A DNA stretch of 64,000 nt from CAXBNB01 sp040151475 (GTDB lineage Bacteria; Bacteroidota; Bacteroidia; Cytophagales; Cyclobacteriaceae), in NCBI RefSeq assembly GCF_040151475.1, contig NZ_JBDKWG010000148.1, positions 1-64,000 of the forward strand. The letters are read 5' to 3'. Numbering within the stretch: position 1 is the stretch's first letter; the number at the start of each line of letters is the position of its first letter. This document shows positions 10,601-18,672 of the stretch, piece by piece. The notes below the pieces were generated by a model, which had not been told where the DNA came from, did not search any database, and saw nothing but the letters and a program-made list of their open reading frames with translations. The position numbers and the translations under genes were made by a program.

Positions 10601-11116
10601 GTAACTCCCGTCTAAAGCTGCGGTAGTGCCTATTGTAGTACCTTTTAGGACGATAGTTGCTCCAGGCAATCCCTCTCCAGTTTCATCGGTCACTTTTCCT
10701 GATATGGTAACATCTGCTCCTATCTGTAGTTCTTCTACTAGGGGTGTGCCAGAGTGTTTTACTACAAAAATCTGATTGCCTACACGCCTAAAACTCAGCC
10801 CGTTTTTTTTTGATATGCCCAACAATATCTTTTTCAATGACGTATTGTTTGCCTCTAGGCTTATCTTTTTGTTTATGGCTAACCTTCCTTCTTCATAAGC
10901 AAACTTAAAATCTGTTAGCTGAGTTATCTGCTCAAAAACATGCTTTAATGTTTTGTTTTTTAGTTCAAGAGACAGAAAAACATCTTCCATTCCTTTGTTG
11001 GTCTGGGCATTTCCGTCGGATGCCATCAACATGCCGGCCAAAGTGACCTGCAGTATCAATGCACATATTGTATATCTCGACATAATATAAATTTTCTGTA
11101 ATAATTTATATTTCAT
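7649..11116 (-). CDS. SusC/RagA TonB-linked outer-membrane transporter with STN domain
   Basis: This 1155-residue protein imports ligand across the outer membrane using TonB energy. In order: a long N-terminal leader and signal region (about 1-38); an STN domain (about 45-120, containing LKHVFEQITQLTDFKFAY) of the type that signals to a FecR anti-sigma factor; a carboxypeptidase-regulatory beta-sandwich (about 133-210); a plug with the SusC signature LILIDGVEM and KDAAATALYGARGANGV; and a large beta-barrel ending in Phe (GIKASF). The STN domain fits the sigma/FecR pair immediately upstream, so the transporter probably induces its own locus when ligand is bound. Confidence 0.96.
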   Translation of the reverse strand: MKYKLLQKIYIMSRYTICALILQVTLAGMLMASDGNAQTNKGMEDVFLSLELKNKTLKHVFEQITQLTDFKFAYEEGRLAINKKISLEANNTSLKKILLGISKKNGLSFRRVGNQIFVVKHSGTPLVEELQIGADVTISGKVTDETGEGLPGATIVLKGTTIGTTAALDGSYKLNIPEEAILVVSFVGYQAQEVAVAGRSVVDIQFKADSEVLEEVVVVAFGVQKKESVISSIETVRPSELRVPSSNLTTALAGRVSGLIAYQRSGEPGQDDANFFIRGVTTFSNVASPLILIDGVEMTSTDLSRLQTDDIESFSIMKDAAATALYGARGANGVVLVQTKEGKEGKTTVSVRIESSVSMPTRELKIADPITYMRLNNEAVRTRNKLSDVPYSQQKIENTQLGLNNYVYPANDWQDLLLKNNTMNYRGNFNVSGGGKVARYYIASSFSQDNGTLKVDKKNNFNNNIDLKKYLLRSNININLTPSTEAIVRLHGTFDDYRGPLDGGKDTYQKILRADPVLFPAYYEADETYQYVDHILYGNSEQGQYINPYADLVKGYKDYSRSVVLAQLELKQNLSFIAKGLKLHALFNLTRTTFFDLQRSTVPFWYNVADYDRQSDSYSLTQLNPGQGQQFLSYNDSDGKKEIAATNYSQFTLNYDREFNKHSISGLLVGIRRSKLTPNAGSLQESLPERNLGVSGRFTYSFDSRYFTEFNFGYNGSERFAKNERFGFFPSVGLAWYVSNEPFWGGNLSSTISKLKLKATYGLVGNDAIGNKVDRFFYLSSVNLNDTGYGYSYGENAGYYVPGVSTSRYANNQITWEIAQKLNIGVELGLWDKVEFRADIYTERRSNVLQTRADIPTTMGLQATPQSNLGVGKGRGFDLSIDYNHAFSSELWVTGRANITYAKSEYSKYEEVDNSETPWLSRIGQPIGQTYGYIAERLFVDDIEAQNSPTQFGNPGVDYGGGDIKYKDINGDDIINSLDRVPIGFPTSPQIVYGMGLSAGYKSWDFSFFFQGLSREAFFIDPQATAPFIDVDDDASVISKNALLQVYADNHWDEENKDIYALWPRLSDKLVTNNNSTSTWWMRDGSFIRLKSVELGYNLPLRMAEKLSMSSFRLYASGTNLLTFSKFKLWDPEQAENGLGYPIQKVFNLGIKASF

Positions 11117-11161
11117 AATTTTACAATTATTATAAGGTATAACATATCTTTATTTTATTAG

Positions 11162-11207
11162 TGAAGCTCTCATTTTCTTAGTATCGAGCTGGGAATCGGG
11201 AGCTTCA
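11162..11207. other. Inverted repeat between fecR and susC
   Basis: TGAAGCTC and GAGCTTCA form 8-bp arms around a 30-bp loop in the 116-bp gap between the anti-sigma gene and SusC. A T-run follows on the plus strand, opposite to the transcription of both neighbours, so this is not a typical terminator for them. It could be a weak attenuating hairpin or part of the promoter region used by the locus sigma factor. Confidence 0.25.
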
Positions 11208-11232
11208 TTTTTTGTTATTTCTGTTGTCTTAG

Positions 11233-12282
11233 CTAGTGTTTATGTTTTTCATTTTTTCTTTTATTAGTGAATAGTTTTACTTTTTTTCCTCTGATCTTAT
11301 AGTCGAAATTCAGGGTGTGTTGCATCCCTTTTAGGATGTCTTCCAGTGCCATGTTTTCAAACTCTCCTGTAAAGTCTTTTGCAGCCATGGATTCGTCATA
11401 ACTGATGTCTACATTATACCATTTTTCCAGTACGTTGACTATTTCGGTGAAATTGGCTCTTTTAAATCTGATGATGTCTTCCTTCCAGGCCAGTGTTAAT
11501 CTTGGATCAAACTGAGAGACGGTGATTTCATTGCTAAACCTATCGTAAACAGCTTCCATGTTTGGAGTAAGTGAGGCTTCCACTACACCATCTCGGCTAA
11601 CCTCTACTTTTCCGGTAGCCAAAGACACTTTCAGTTTGTTTTCATCGGGGTAAGATCTAATGTTAAACGAAGTACCCAATACCTTTAATGAGAGGTCGCC
11701 CAAGTGGACTATAAATGGCCTTTCTTCGTCTTTGGTTACTTCAAAAAATGCTTCTCCGGTTACATGTACCTCCCTTAGGTTTTTCTTAAAGTTTTTGGGA
11801 TAGCTCAAAAAACTCTGAGCATTGAGCTTAATTTTAGTTCCATCCCTCAACACAAGGTTAGACCTTTGCCCTCTTTCGGTGCTGCGTTCTACAATAGACA
11901 CTACCTCAGTTTTCTGGCTTGGCTGGGTGAGTTGATGAGAGAAAATCCATACAAGTGAAATAAGTAAAATAGCACTAACAGAGGCTGCAATAGCATAATA
12001 GCTGAATGATCGTTTTTTTTCAGGTTGAATGAAAGTGGTTTTGTCTGCTTCCACAATTGAGATGAATTTCTCCAATTCCTGTTTGAATTCCTCGGGCGGA
12101 AGGAATTCATAGATTTGATTTAATACTTTTTTAGATTCGATGATTAAACTTTCTTTTTTAGGGTTTTGTATTAAATACTCTTCCCAAAATGCTTTGTCAA
12201 CATCGGATCCATCCCTGATATACCTCTGAAAGGACTCGTCTAACACTAAATCTTGCAGAGTATATTCTTGTATCTTTTTCAT
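11233..12282 (-). CDS. FecR family anti-sigma factor (DUF4974 C-terminus)
   Basis: The protein has 349 residues. The cytoplasmic N-terminal part (1-95) would hold the ECF sigma factor. One membrane segment lies at about 95-118 (YAIAASVSAILLISLVWIF). The periplasmic FecR domain (about 135-235) shows the typical RSNLVLRDGTKIKLNAQS and HVTGEAFFEVTKD motifs, and a DUF4974 domain (about 270-342) contains NVLEKWYNVDISYD. The family relays a signal from a SusC STN domain to free the sigma factor. It lies between the sigma gene (163 bp upstream) and SusC (116 bp downstream), so it is the expected middle link. Confidence 0.95.
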   Translation of the reverse strand: MKKIQEYTLQDLVLDESFQRYIRDGSDVDKAFWEEYLIQNPKKESLIIESKKVLNQIYEFLPPEEFKQELEKFISIVEADKTTFIQPEKKRSFSYYAIAASVSAILLISLVWIFSHQLTQPSQKTEVVSIVERSTERGQRSNLVLRDGTKIKLNAQSFLSYPKNFKKNLREVHVTGEAFFEVTKDEERPFIVHLGDLSLKVLGTSFNIRSYPDENKLKVSLATGKVEVSRDGVVEASLTPNMEAVYDRFSNEITVSQFDPRLTLAWKEDIIRFKRANFTEIVNVLEKWYNVDISYDESMAAKDFTGEFENMALEDILKGMQHTLNFDYKIRGKKVKLFTNKRKNEKHKH

Positions 12283-12445
12283 AACCTGGCTTTTTCTATA
12301 TACATGATACCAATCGTGTCATTTGGTACTCAGTTTTTTTGTTTTTTTTAGGGAAATTGTCAGAAGTGGGGTACAACGGGAAATTAATATGGCACATGAC
12401 AGTTCATCTAAGAGCCTGTCTAAAACCATTGGTATGAATCAATAC

Positions 12446-13090
12446 TCAATAGAAGGGGAAATACATTATGGCTGTAATACCTATAATAGTTGATCTTAAT
12501 TTCTGGATGGCTCTATGAACAATATTTTTGGCAGACTGTGAGTTTATGGATTTTCTTAATGCTATTTCCTTGTAGGACAATCCTTCATAAAACATCATAT
12601 AGATCACTTCTTTCTGGTTTTTATTCAAAGTGCTCAAGGACTTTTCAACCTTTAGATTACGTATTTTTTCCTCTTCCTCGTCGATCAATGTCTGTTCGAA
12701 TGAAAATACAGCATCAAATTGAAACTCTTTATAATTAAACTCATCTTTTCTGTGAGCAATCTTTTTCTTTTCTTTGATAAGGGCATTCCATAGAGACTGC
12801 AAAAGATATGACCTCACTTTCTTAACCTTGTTGAGGTTATTGCGTGAAGCCCATATTTTGGCAAATAGTTCCTGAATGCAGTCTTTTGTCTGTTCACTAT
12901 CTGCACAAGTCTTCATTCCATAAGAGTACAGAATATGATAGTGCCTTTTGTATAATTTGACTAAGCTTTCTGAACTACCCTCCCTTATTGAGGTCCATAG
13001 ATCAATATCAGAATGGGTATCTGACAAGCTACTCTTTAGCTTATCAAAATCTACAGCACTTTTTACTGAAATAAGGTTATTCAAATCCAT
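12446..13090 (-). CDS. ECF RNA polymerase sigma factor (FecI-like, Bacteroidota type)
   Basis: This 214-residue protein has sigma region 2 at about residues 38-105 (LYKRHYHILYSYGMKTCADSEQTKDCIQELF) and sigma region 4 at about 148-205, with the helix-turn-helix NQKEVIYMMFYEGLSYKEIA. It lacks regions 1 and 3, as ECF factors do. It heads the minus-strand locus, and the gene order sigma-FecR-SusC is the standard cell-surface signalling set, so its target is most likely the SusC/SusD operon. Two TAnnTTTG promoter motifs lie just upstream. Confidence 0.95.
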   Translation of the reverse strand: MDLNNLISVKSAVDFDKLKSSLSDTHSDIDLWTSIREGSSESLVKLYKRHYHILYSYGMKTCADSEQTKDCIQELFAKIWASRNNLNKVKKVRSYLLQSLWNALIKEKKKIAHRKDEFNYKEFQFDAVFSFEQTLIDEEEEKIRNLKVEKSLSTLNKNQKEVIYMMFYEGLSYKEIALRKSINSQSAKNIVHRAIQKLRSTIIGITAIMYFPFY

Positions 13091-13104
13091 AGAGACAAAC
13101 TCCG

Positions 13105-13137
13105 CAAAAGTAATAGTGGGGATAATTCACAAATATA
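13105..13137 (-). promoter_or_regulatory. Promoter motifs for the ECF sigma gene
   Basis: On the minus strand the region holds TATATTTG (13130-13137) and TACTTTTG (13105-13112), both exact fits to the Bacteroidota -7 consensus TAnnTTTG. They are 17 bp apart, so the first could serve as the -33 TTTG of the second. The start codon is at 13090. Confidence 0.5.
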
Positions 13138-13599
13138 AGGTTTTCTCATAAAAGGGATTGTTCACCCAATTTGTACTAAGGTAAACTGATGCTTGAAGGG
13201 TTATTGAGATCGTACTTGTATGCCTATTTCCACCGACATTTGTTGGTAGTAGTTTAGCCAAAAAAAATTGCACAATACTAAATTAACAATATCACTAATA
13301 AGACTATTTTCATTTAGCTCAATTAAGTTCTCCCTTTGATTAAGTATCATGCAACAAATTCGTTTGAAAAAAATAAATTCTTTCACACTTGAGGCAGAAT
13401 ATGGTTGAAGGGCACAAGACCTGCAAAGGCTACAAATTTTTACAATGAAAAAGGCAATAAACATTGCGCCTTGACAATCAACGTATGTATAAAAAGTAAT
13501 GGAGTAAAGAAGAAATTCCATACCTTATAAAAAAAAAGGAATCCCGTCCTTACGGTTAGTAAGCTGGTCTTCTTAAATTCGCTTTTAGAAAAATTCCAG
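13138..13599. other. Gene-free stretch between the ECF locus and mutS
   Basis: About 460 bp of AT-rich sequence with no convincing coding frame, RNA gene or repeat. A near-consensus -7 element (TAAATTCG) starts about 24 bp before the mutS ATG, which would make the leader very short. Otherwise I see nothing in it. Confidence 0.4.
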
Positions 13600-16206
13600 A
13601 TGGCCGCAAAAGAGATAAAGGAAACCCCATTGATGAAGCAATACAATGCCATAAAGGCGAAGCATCCCGGTGCTTTGTTGCTTTTTAGGGTAGGGGATTT
13701 TTACGAAACTTTTGGGGAGGATGCCATCAGAGCCAGCAAGATTCTGGACATAGTACTGACAAAAAGGGCCAATGGATCGGCTTCTCATATTGAGTTGGCA
13801 GGATTTCCACACCATTCTTTGGATACCTATTTACCCAAACTGGTACGTGCCGGCAATCGTGTGGCGATTTGCGACCAACTGGAAGATCCGAAATCAGTAA
13901 AAGGCATAGTAAAAAGGGGAGTGACTGAGCTGGTTACGCCGGGTTTGTCGATGAACGACAATGTGCTTGACCAAAGGAGCAACAACTATCTTGCAGCCCT
14001 TTCTTTCGGTAAAGAAAAAATTGGAATCTCTTTGTTGGATTTGAGTACCGGGGAATTTATGGTGTCTCAGGGCAGTGAAAATTACATCGACAAGTTGCTG
14101 CAAAGTTTCAATCCTTCTGAAGTCATTTATTGTAAAAAATTCAAAGAAAGATTCGAATCCAGACTGCAAGACAAGTACAACACTTACTGTTTGGAAGAAT
14201 GGATTTTTGGGCTTGACTATGGCTATGAAAAACTGACGTCTCATTTCAAAACGGCCAACCTGAAAGGGTTTGGTATAGAAGAAATGACGGATGCAATTTG
14301 TGCTGCAGGAGCTGTCCTTTTTTACCTGGAAGAAACAGAACACAAAGAAGTCAATCATATTTCGTCCATTTCCAGAATTGAGGCCGATAAATATGTGTGG
14401 CTTGATAAATTCACTATCCGGAATTTAGAATTGCTCTTTACGCAACAGTCGGATGGAACACCACTCATTGATATTCTGGATAAGACATTGACCCCAATGG
14501 GTGCCAGAATGCTTAAAAAGTGGCTGGTTCTTCCATTGAAGGACAAGGCAGTAATAGAAGAACGATTGTCTGTTGTAGAGGCATTTGTAGAGCGACCTGC
14601 ACTACAGGAAAGCCTATTAGAATTGCTTAAGCAAATAGGAGATTTGGAGAGGTTGATCTCCAAAGTGTCTGTGTTACGGATCAACCCACGGGAGCTTGTG
14701 CAACTTAAAAGGGCATTGACCAATATTGAGCCTATTATTTTGGCACTGAAAACTTCGGAAAATAAAACACTTGAAAAATATTCAGATTTACTCAATCCAT
14801 GCCGTCACTTACTGGAGAAAATCGAGCTGGAGCTAAAAGAAGATGCTCCTATCCTTAGCAATCTTGGAAATGTGATCAAAGATGGAGTGCACGAAGAGCT
14901 GGATGAATTGAGGAAAATTGCTTATTCCGGAAAGGATTATCTGCTTCAACTTCAAAAAAGAGAAGTTGAACGTACAGGGATATCTTCTTTGAAAATCGCT
15001 TATAATAAAGTGTTTGGGTATTACCTGGAAGTAAGTAATGCCCACAAAGACAAGGTGCCGGAAGAATGGATCAGGAAACAAACACTGGTAAATGCTGAGC
15101 GCTACATCACCGAAGAACTAAAGACCTACGAGGATAAAATCCTGAATGCTGAGGATAAAATTCATGTGATAGAACAATCTCTGTTCAGGGATTTGGTTTT
15201 ATTTTCTACTGACTATGTGTCTGAAATTCAGCAAAATGCCAAGACAATAGGTATGATCGACTGCCTGTCGTCTTTTGCGGAAATTGCGGTTAAAAACAAC
15301 TATTGCAGACCGGGTATCACGGAGGAAAACCTGATCGACATCAAAGAAGGCAGGCATCCTGTGATAGAACAGCAGTTGCCTGTTGGGGAGCAGTACATTC
15401 CCAACAATGTATTTTTGGATGACATATCTCAGCAGATAATGGTGATTACAGGGCCAAACATGGCGGGTAAGTCTGCCCTGTTGAGACAAACTGCATTGAT
15501 AGTGCTGATGGCTCAGATGGGATCGTTTGTTCCGGCAACTTACGCCAAAATAGGCATTGTAGATAAAGTCTTTACAAGAGTAGGTGCTTCAGACAATTTG
15601 TCGAAAGGGGAGTCCACTTTTATGGTCGAAATGACTGAGACAGCAAGCATTCTCAACAACCTGAGTGAGAAAAGTCTAATCCTGATGGATGAAATTGGAA
15701 GAGGAACCAGTACTTACGACGGAGTGTCCATTGCCTGGTCGATTGTGGAGCATTTGCACAACCATCCAAAATACAAGGCAAAAACAATGTTTGCCACACA
15801 CTACCATGAGTTGAACCAGATTACAGAAGATTTTCCAAGGGTGAAAAACTTCAATGTGTCTGTAAAGGAACTGGACAATCGTGTCATTTTTATGCGTAAG
15901 CTGAAAGAAGGTGGGAGTGAGCACAGCTTTGGTATTCATGTGGCTCAAATGGCAGGTATGCCCAACGAAGTGGTGATCAGGGCTAATGAAATCCTTCATC
16001 ATTTGGAAAAGGACAAGATCAAAGAACAGCACGATCAAAAGATACAAAGTCTTCCTAAAAACAATTTTCAGTTGAGCATGTTCGAATCTGATCCTCACTA
16101 TGAAGAAGTATTGAGTTTATTGAACAAGCTGGATATCAATACCATCTCTCCTGTTGAGGCACTTTTGAAACTTAATGAGATTAAAAGTATCTTGAAAGGA
16201 AAATAG
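13600..16206 (+). CDS. mutS: DNA mismatch repair protein MutS
   Basis: This 868-residue protein recognises base mismatches and small loops and starts repair with MutL. The N-terminal domain has the mismatch-wedge motif FYETFGEDA (Phe-x-Glu). The ATPase part has Walker A GPNMAGKS at residues 618-625, Walker B LILMDEIGRG near 695, and the ATHYHEL signature near 734. Length and domain order are those of bacterial MutS1. It is read divergently from the sigma locus and convergently to porD, apparently as a single gene. Confidence 0.98.
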   Translation: MAAKEIKETPLMKQYNAIKAKHPGALLLFRVGDFYETFGEDAIRASKILDIVLTKRANGSASHIELAGFPHHSLDTYLPKLVRAGNRVAICDQLEDPKSVKGIVKRGVTELVTPGLSMNDNVLDQRSNNYLAALSFGKEKIGISLLDLSTGEFMVSQGSENYIDKLLQSFNPSEVIYCKKFKERFESRLQDKYNTYCLEEWIFGLDYGYEKLTSHFKTANLKGFGIEEMTDAICAAGAVLFYLEETEHKEVNHISSISRIEADKYVWLDKFTIRNLELLFTQQSDGTPLIDILDKTLTPMGARMLKKWLVLPLKDKAVIEERLSVVEAFVERPALQESLLELLKQIGDLERLISKVSVLRINPRELVQLKRALTNIEPIILALKTSENKTLEKYSDLLNPCRHLLEKIELELKEDAPILSNLGNVIKDGVHEELDELRKIAYSGKDYLLQLQKREVERTGISSLKIAYNKVFGYYLEVSNAHKDKVPEEWIRKQTLVNAERYITEELKTYEDKILNAEDKIHVIEQSLFRDLVLFSTDYVSEIQQNAKTIGMIDCLSSFAEIAVKNNYCRPGITEENLIDIKEGRHPVIEQQLPVGEQYIPNNVFLDDISQQIMVITGPNMAGKSALLRQTALIVLMAQMGSFVPATYAKIGIVDKVFTRVGASDNLSKGESTFMVEMTETASILNNLSEKSLILMDEIGRGTSTYDGVSIAWSIVEHLHNHPKYKAKTMFATHYHELNQITEDFPRVKNFNVSVKELDNRVIFMRKLKEGGSEHSFGIHVAQMAGMPNEVVIRANEILHHLEKDKIKEQHDQKIQSLPKNNFQLSMFESDPHYEEVLSLLNKLDINTISPVEALLKLNEIKSILKGK

Positions 16207-16231
16207 TGATTTCTCTGAATAAATTCAGTAT

Positions 16232-17131
16232 TTACTTTCCTATGATTTTATCATATTCCTTCCCCCGGCTTGGGTCAACTTCCTGAAGTATGGCATAAGC
16301 TTCTCTTCGTTCACTTAGGTTTCCGTCGGAAAAGATGTTGGCGATCTCTTTGGATTTGGCATCCATAAATGAGATGGTCAGGATAGAACGTGGTTTTATT
16401 TTATTTACTTTTTGAATTTCCTTCAGGGTGTTTAACATCGTCTTTCTGGCATCATCAGGGTTGTCTATCATTACATCCATCCCCTGACGGTGATATTCGT
16501 AAATAGATTCTCTCAATGGCTTTAATTGTGCATTGATGATGTTTTCGGCAAGCCAATACCTGTTTCTAATACTATTGAACTGATCCCATCCGGTGTATCC
16601 GGATTGTTGGGCACTGTTGACTACCTGCCATGCTTTATTGAAGTATGTATCGCCTCCCATTTTTTCGAAGGAATCATAGTCAAAGCCAATGATCAAATAG
16701 GCATAGTATGCTAACAAAGAAGTGATATTGGAGATAAATGTATTGTCATTGTACTGTAAAGGTTGAGACTGGGTGTATTCGAAAGCCCAATCCCTGTCAG
16801 CAAAGTTTAAAAGAACGGATTCATAAGCAGACCCATAGATGGGTCGTGCAGACAATACCTGAACCGTCGCTGTGAAATTTCCAATGGAAGGTTGAGACTC
16901 CAGGGTTAAAATAATATTGCAGTTGATACGCTCTTCCAATTCAAATTCATCATCAGTCCACTTTCTGTTATTCATAAACTGACTAAAAGCCGTTTCCATC
17001 TCTTCAAATATCTTTCTTTCTGTGGATTGAATCTGACGAGCATTTACGCTTACCCTACAGTTTAATTCTTGTGCATACCCCGGTAGGCAAAATAATATAA
17101 GGAAACAGATGGGAATTATAATTTTATGCAT
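16232..17131 (-). CDS. porD: PorD-type type IX secretion protein (DUF4835)
   Basis: This is a DUF4835 family protein, the family that includes PorD of the Porphyromonas type IX secretion system. The start chosen is MHKIIIPICFLILF, which gives a normal signal peptide ending PGYAQ and overlaps the coaBC stop by 8 bases; an ATG four codons earlier (17143) is possible. Family marks are the opening LNCRVSVNARQIQSTERKIFEEME, DRDWAFEYTQ, and a C-terminal part with PSRGKEYDKIIGK. The gene follows bamD-rpoZ-coaBC, an order I recall as common in Bacteroidota. The exact role of PorD is not settled; it is needed for secretion in Porphyromonas. Confidence 0.82.
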   Translation of the reverse strand: MHKIIIPICFLILFCLPGYAQELNCRVSVNARQIQSTERKIFEEMETAFSQFMNNRKWTDDEFELEERINCNIILTLESQPSIGNFTATVQVLSARPIYGSAYESVLLNFADRDWAFEYTQSQPLQYNDNTFISNITSLLAYYAYLIIGFDYDSFEKMGGDTYFNKAWQVVNSAQQSGYTGWDQFNSIRNRYWLAENIINAQLKPLRESIYEYHRQGMDVMIDNPDDARKTMLNTLKEIQKVNKIKPRSILTISFMDAKSKEIANIFSDGNLSERREAYAILQEVDPSRGKEYDKIIGK

Positions 17132-18326
17132 TAAGATGCTCATTTATGTTATCAACAATATCTTCAGCTACTTGCTTTTTCGTTTTCAATGAAAAATGTC
17201 TTGGTTCATTTTTAACGCTGAAAATACTTATTTTATTGGTATCAAGTGAAAATCCTGCCCCATTGTCGTTGAGAGAATTTAATACAATCATATCAAAATT
17301 CTTCTTCTTCAATTTTTCCATTGCATTCATCTCTTCGTTTTCTGTCTCCAGAGCAAAACCAACCGTAAACTGACCCTTTTTTTTCAGTTTTCCCATCTCA
17401 GCCGCAATATCTTTGTTCTTAATCAGCTCAATATTCATGGTGCTATCCGATTTCTTGATTTTCTGTAGAGCAACAGTTGAAGGTTTGTAATCGGCAACAG
17501 CAGCGGCAAACACTGCAATATCCACTTTGTCAAAAAGACCATTGACACATTCGTACATGTCGTCAGCTGATTTTACCTTGTGTGATGAGATGTGTTCGTG
17601 AGAGATGTCCTTAACACCGGGACCGGATATCAGATGAACCGTTGCTCCCTGATTTGCCAGTACTTCTGCGATGGCAACTCCCATTTTTCCTGATGAATTG
17701 TTGCCAATAAACCTAACTGGGTCTATTTGTTCGTGCGTAGGCCCGGCAGTAACCAGAGCGGTTTTACCAACCAGTTTTTGTTTGTTTTGAAAGAAGGTTT
17801 TGATGTGTTCCAAAATATTCTCCGGCTCAGCCATACGCCCCTGACCAACCAGTCCACTGGCCAGTTCGCCATGTTCAGCATCCAGTATTTGATTGCCGTA
17901 TTTTTGCAGTTTGCTGAGGTTTTCAACCGTGGATAAATGCTGATACATATCCAAATCCATCGCAGGAGCCAGCATTACAGGGCATCTTGCCGACAGGTAC
18001 ACAGCACATAGAAGATTGTCACAAATTCCGTTGGCCAGTTTGGCAATGGTGTTGGCACTGGCTGGAGCTATTAGTATGAGATCAGCCCATAGTCCAAGTT
18101 CTACATGATTCTCCCATTCACCTTCTTTGTTTTTGACAAAATCTAAAGAAACGGGTGTTTTAGAAAGCGTGGCTAGTGTGAGAGGTGTGATAAAATCAGT
18201 GGCTGAAGTGGTCATTATTACTTTCACTTCAGCACCCAGGCCAACAAGAAGTCTTACTAAAAATGCGGATTTGTATGCGGCTATACTGCCGCATACTCCC
18301 AGTAAAATCTTTTTTCCCTCTATCAT
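17124..18326 (-). CDS. coaBC: Bifunctional phosphopantothenoylcysteine decarboxylase / phosphopantothenate-cysteine ligase
   Basis: This 400-residue protein catalyses two steps of coenzyme A synthesis: it joins cysteine to 4'-phosphopantothenate and then decarboxylates the product. The N-terminal flavoprotein domain (1-180) opens KILLGVCGSIAAYKS and has the APASANTIAKLANGICDNLL and APAMDLDMY motifs. The C-terminal ligase (about 185-400) has GPTHEQIDPVRFIGNNSSGKMG and AAVADYKP. It lies 18 bp after rpoZ and overlaps the start of porD, so the cluster is probably co-transcribed. Confidence 0.97.
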   Translation of the reverse strand: MIEGKKILLGVCGSIAAYKSAFLVRLLVGLGAEVKVIMTTSATDFITPLTLATLSKTPVSLDFVKNKEGEWENHVELGLWADLILIAPASANTIAKLANGICDNLLCAVYLSARCPVMLAPAMDLDMYQHLSTVENLSKLQKYGNQILDAEHGELASGLVGQGRMAEPENILEHIKTFFQNKQKLVGKTALVTAGPTHEQIDPVRFIGNNSSGKMGVAIAEVLANQGATVHLISGPGVKDISHEHISSHKVKSADDMYECVNGLFDKVDIAVFAAAVADYKPSTVALQKIKKSDSTMNIELIKNKDIAAEMGKLKKKGQFTVGFALETENEEMNAMEKLKKKNFDMIVLNSLNDNGAGFSLDTNKISIFSVKNEPRHFSLKTKKQVAEDIVDNINEHLNA

Positions 18327-18344
18327 GAGGGTAAAATTATTTAA

Positions 18345-18665
18345 TTATAATCTAATTCCGCCTTCTTCCTTCTCAGGATCTCTGAATAATATCTTGTCTT
18401 CAAGAAATTCTTCAACAGCTATTGCTGTAGGTTTTGGCATTCTTTCATAGAATTTAGAAATCTCGATTTGCTCTCTGTTTTCGAAGATTTCTTCAAGGTT
18501 GTCAACCGTAGAAGCAAATTCAGCCAATTTACCGCTCAATTCTTCTTTGACATTACTTGAAATTTGTCTTGCTCTTTTTGATACTATAGCAAGAGATTTG
18601 TAAACATTACCAGTTGATTTTGAAAATGACTCGATATCTCTGGTTACAATTGATGGATTAGCCAT
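18345..18665 (-). CDS. rpoZ: RNA polymerase omega subunit (RpoZ, Bacteroidota type)
   Basis: This 106-residue protein fits the RpoZ/RPB6 fold in its Bacteroidota form: IVTRDIESFSKSTGNVYKSL corresponds to the conserved NRFELV helix of other omega subunits, and SLAIVSKRARQI is the usual ARQI motif that contacts the beta-prime subunit. Omega helps assemble and stabilise the polymerase. It sits 7 bp after bamD and 18 bp before coaBC; rpoZ next to coaBC is a widely kept order. Confidence 0.92.
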   Translation of the reverse strand: MANPSIVTRDIESFSKSTGNVYKSLAIVSKRARQISSNVKEELSGKLAEFASTVDNLEEIFENREQIEISKFYERMPKPTAIAVEEFLEDKILFRDPEKEEGGIRL

Positions 18666-18672
18666 ATTAGTA

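Noticed and set aside
12411..12425. AGAGCCTGTCTAAAA, 11 of 12 leading bases matching the MITE terminal repeat
   Set aside because: No partner repeat in the opposite orientation is found nearby, so it is not a second copy; it may be a chance match or an old remnant.
12307..12435. ATACCAAT/ATTGGTAT inverted repeats between fecR and the sigma gene
   Set aside because: Only 8-bp arms about 113 bp apart with no extension; likely chance in AT-rich sequence.
13201..13521. A 106-codon open frame on the minus strand upstream of mutS
   Set aside because: Cysteine- and Phe-rich composition unlike real proteins of this genome, no motif, and it lies in AT-rich noncoding sequence.
16215..16228. CTGAAT-AA-ATTCAG between mutS and porD as a terminator
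   Set aside because: The loop is only two bases and the stem AT-rich, with no T-run; too weak to call.
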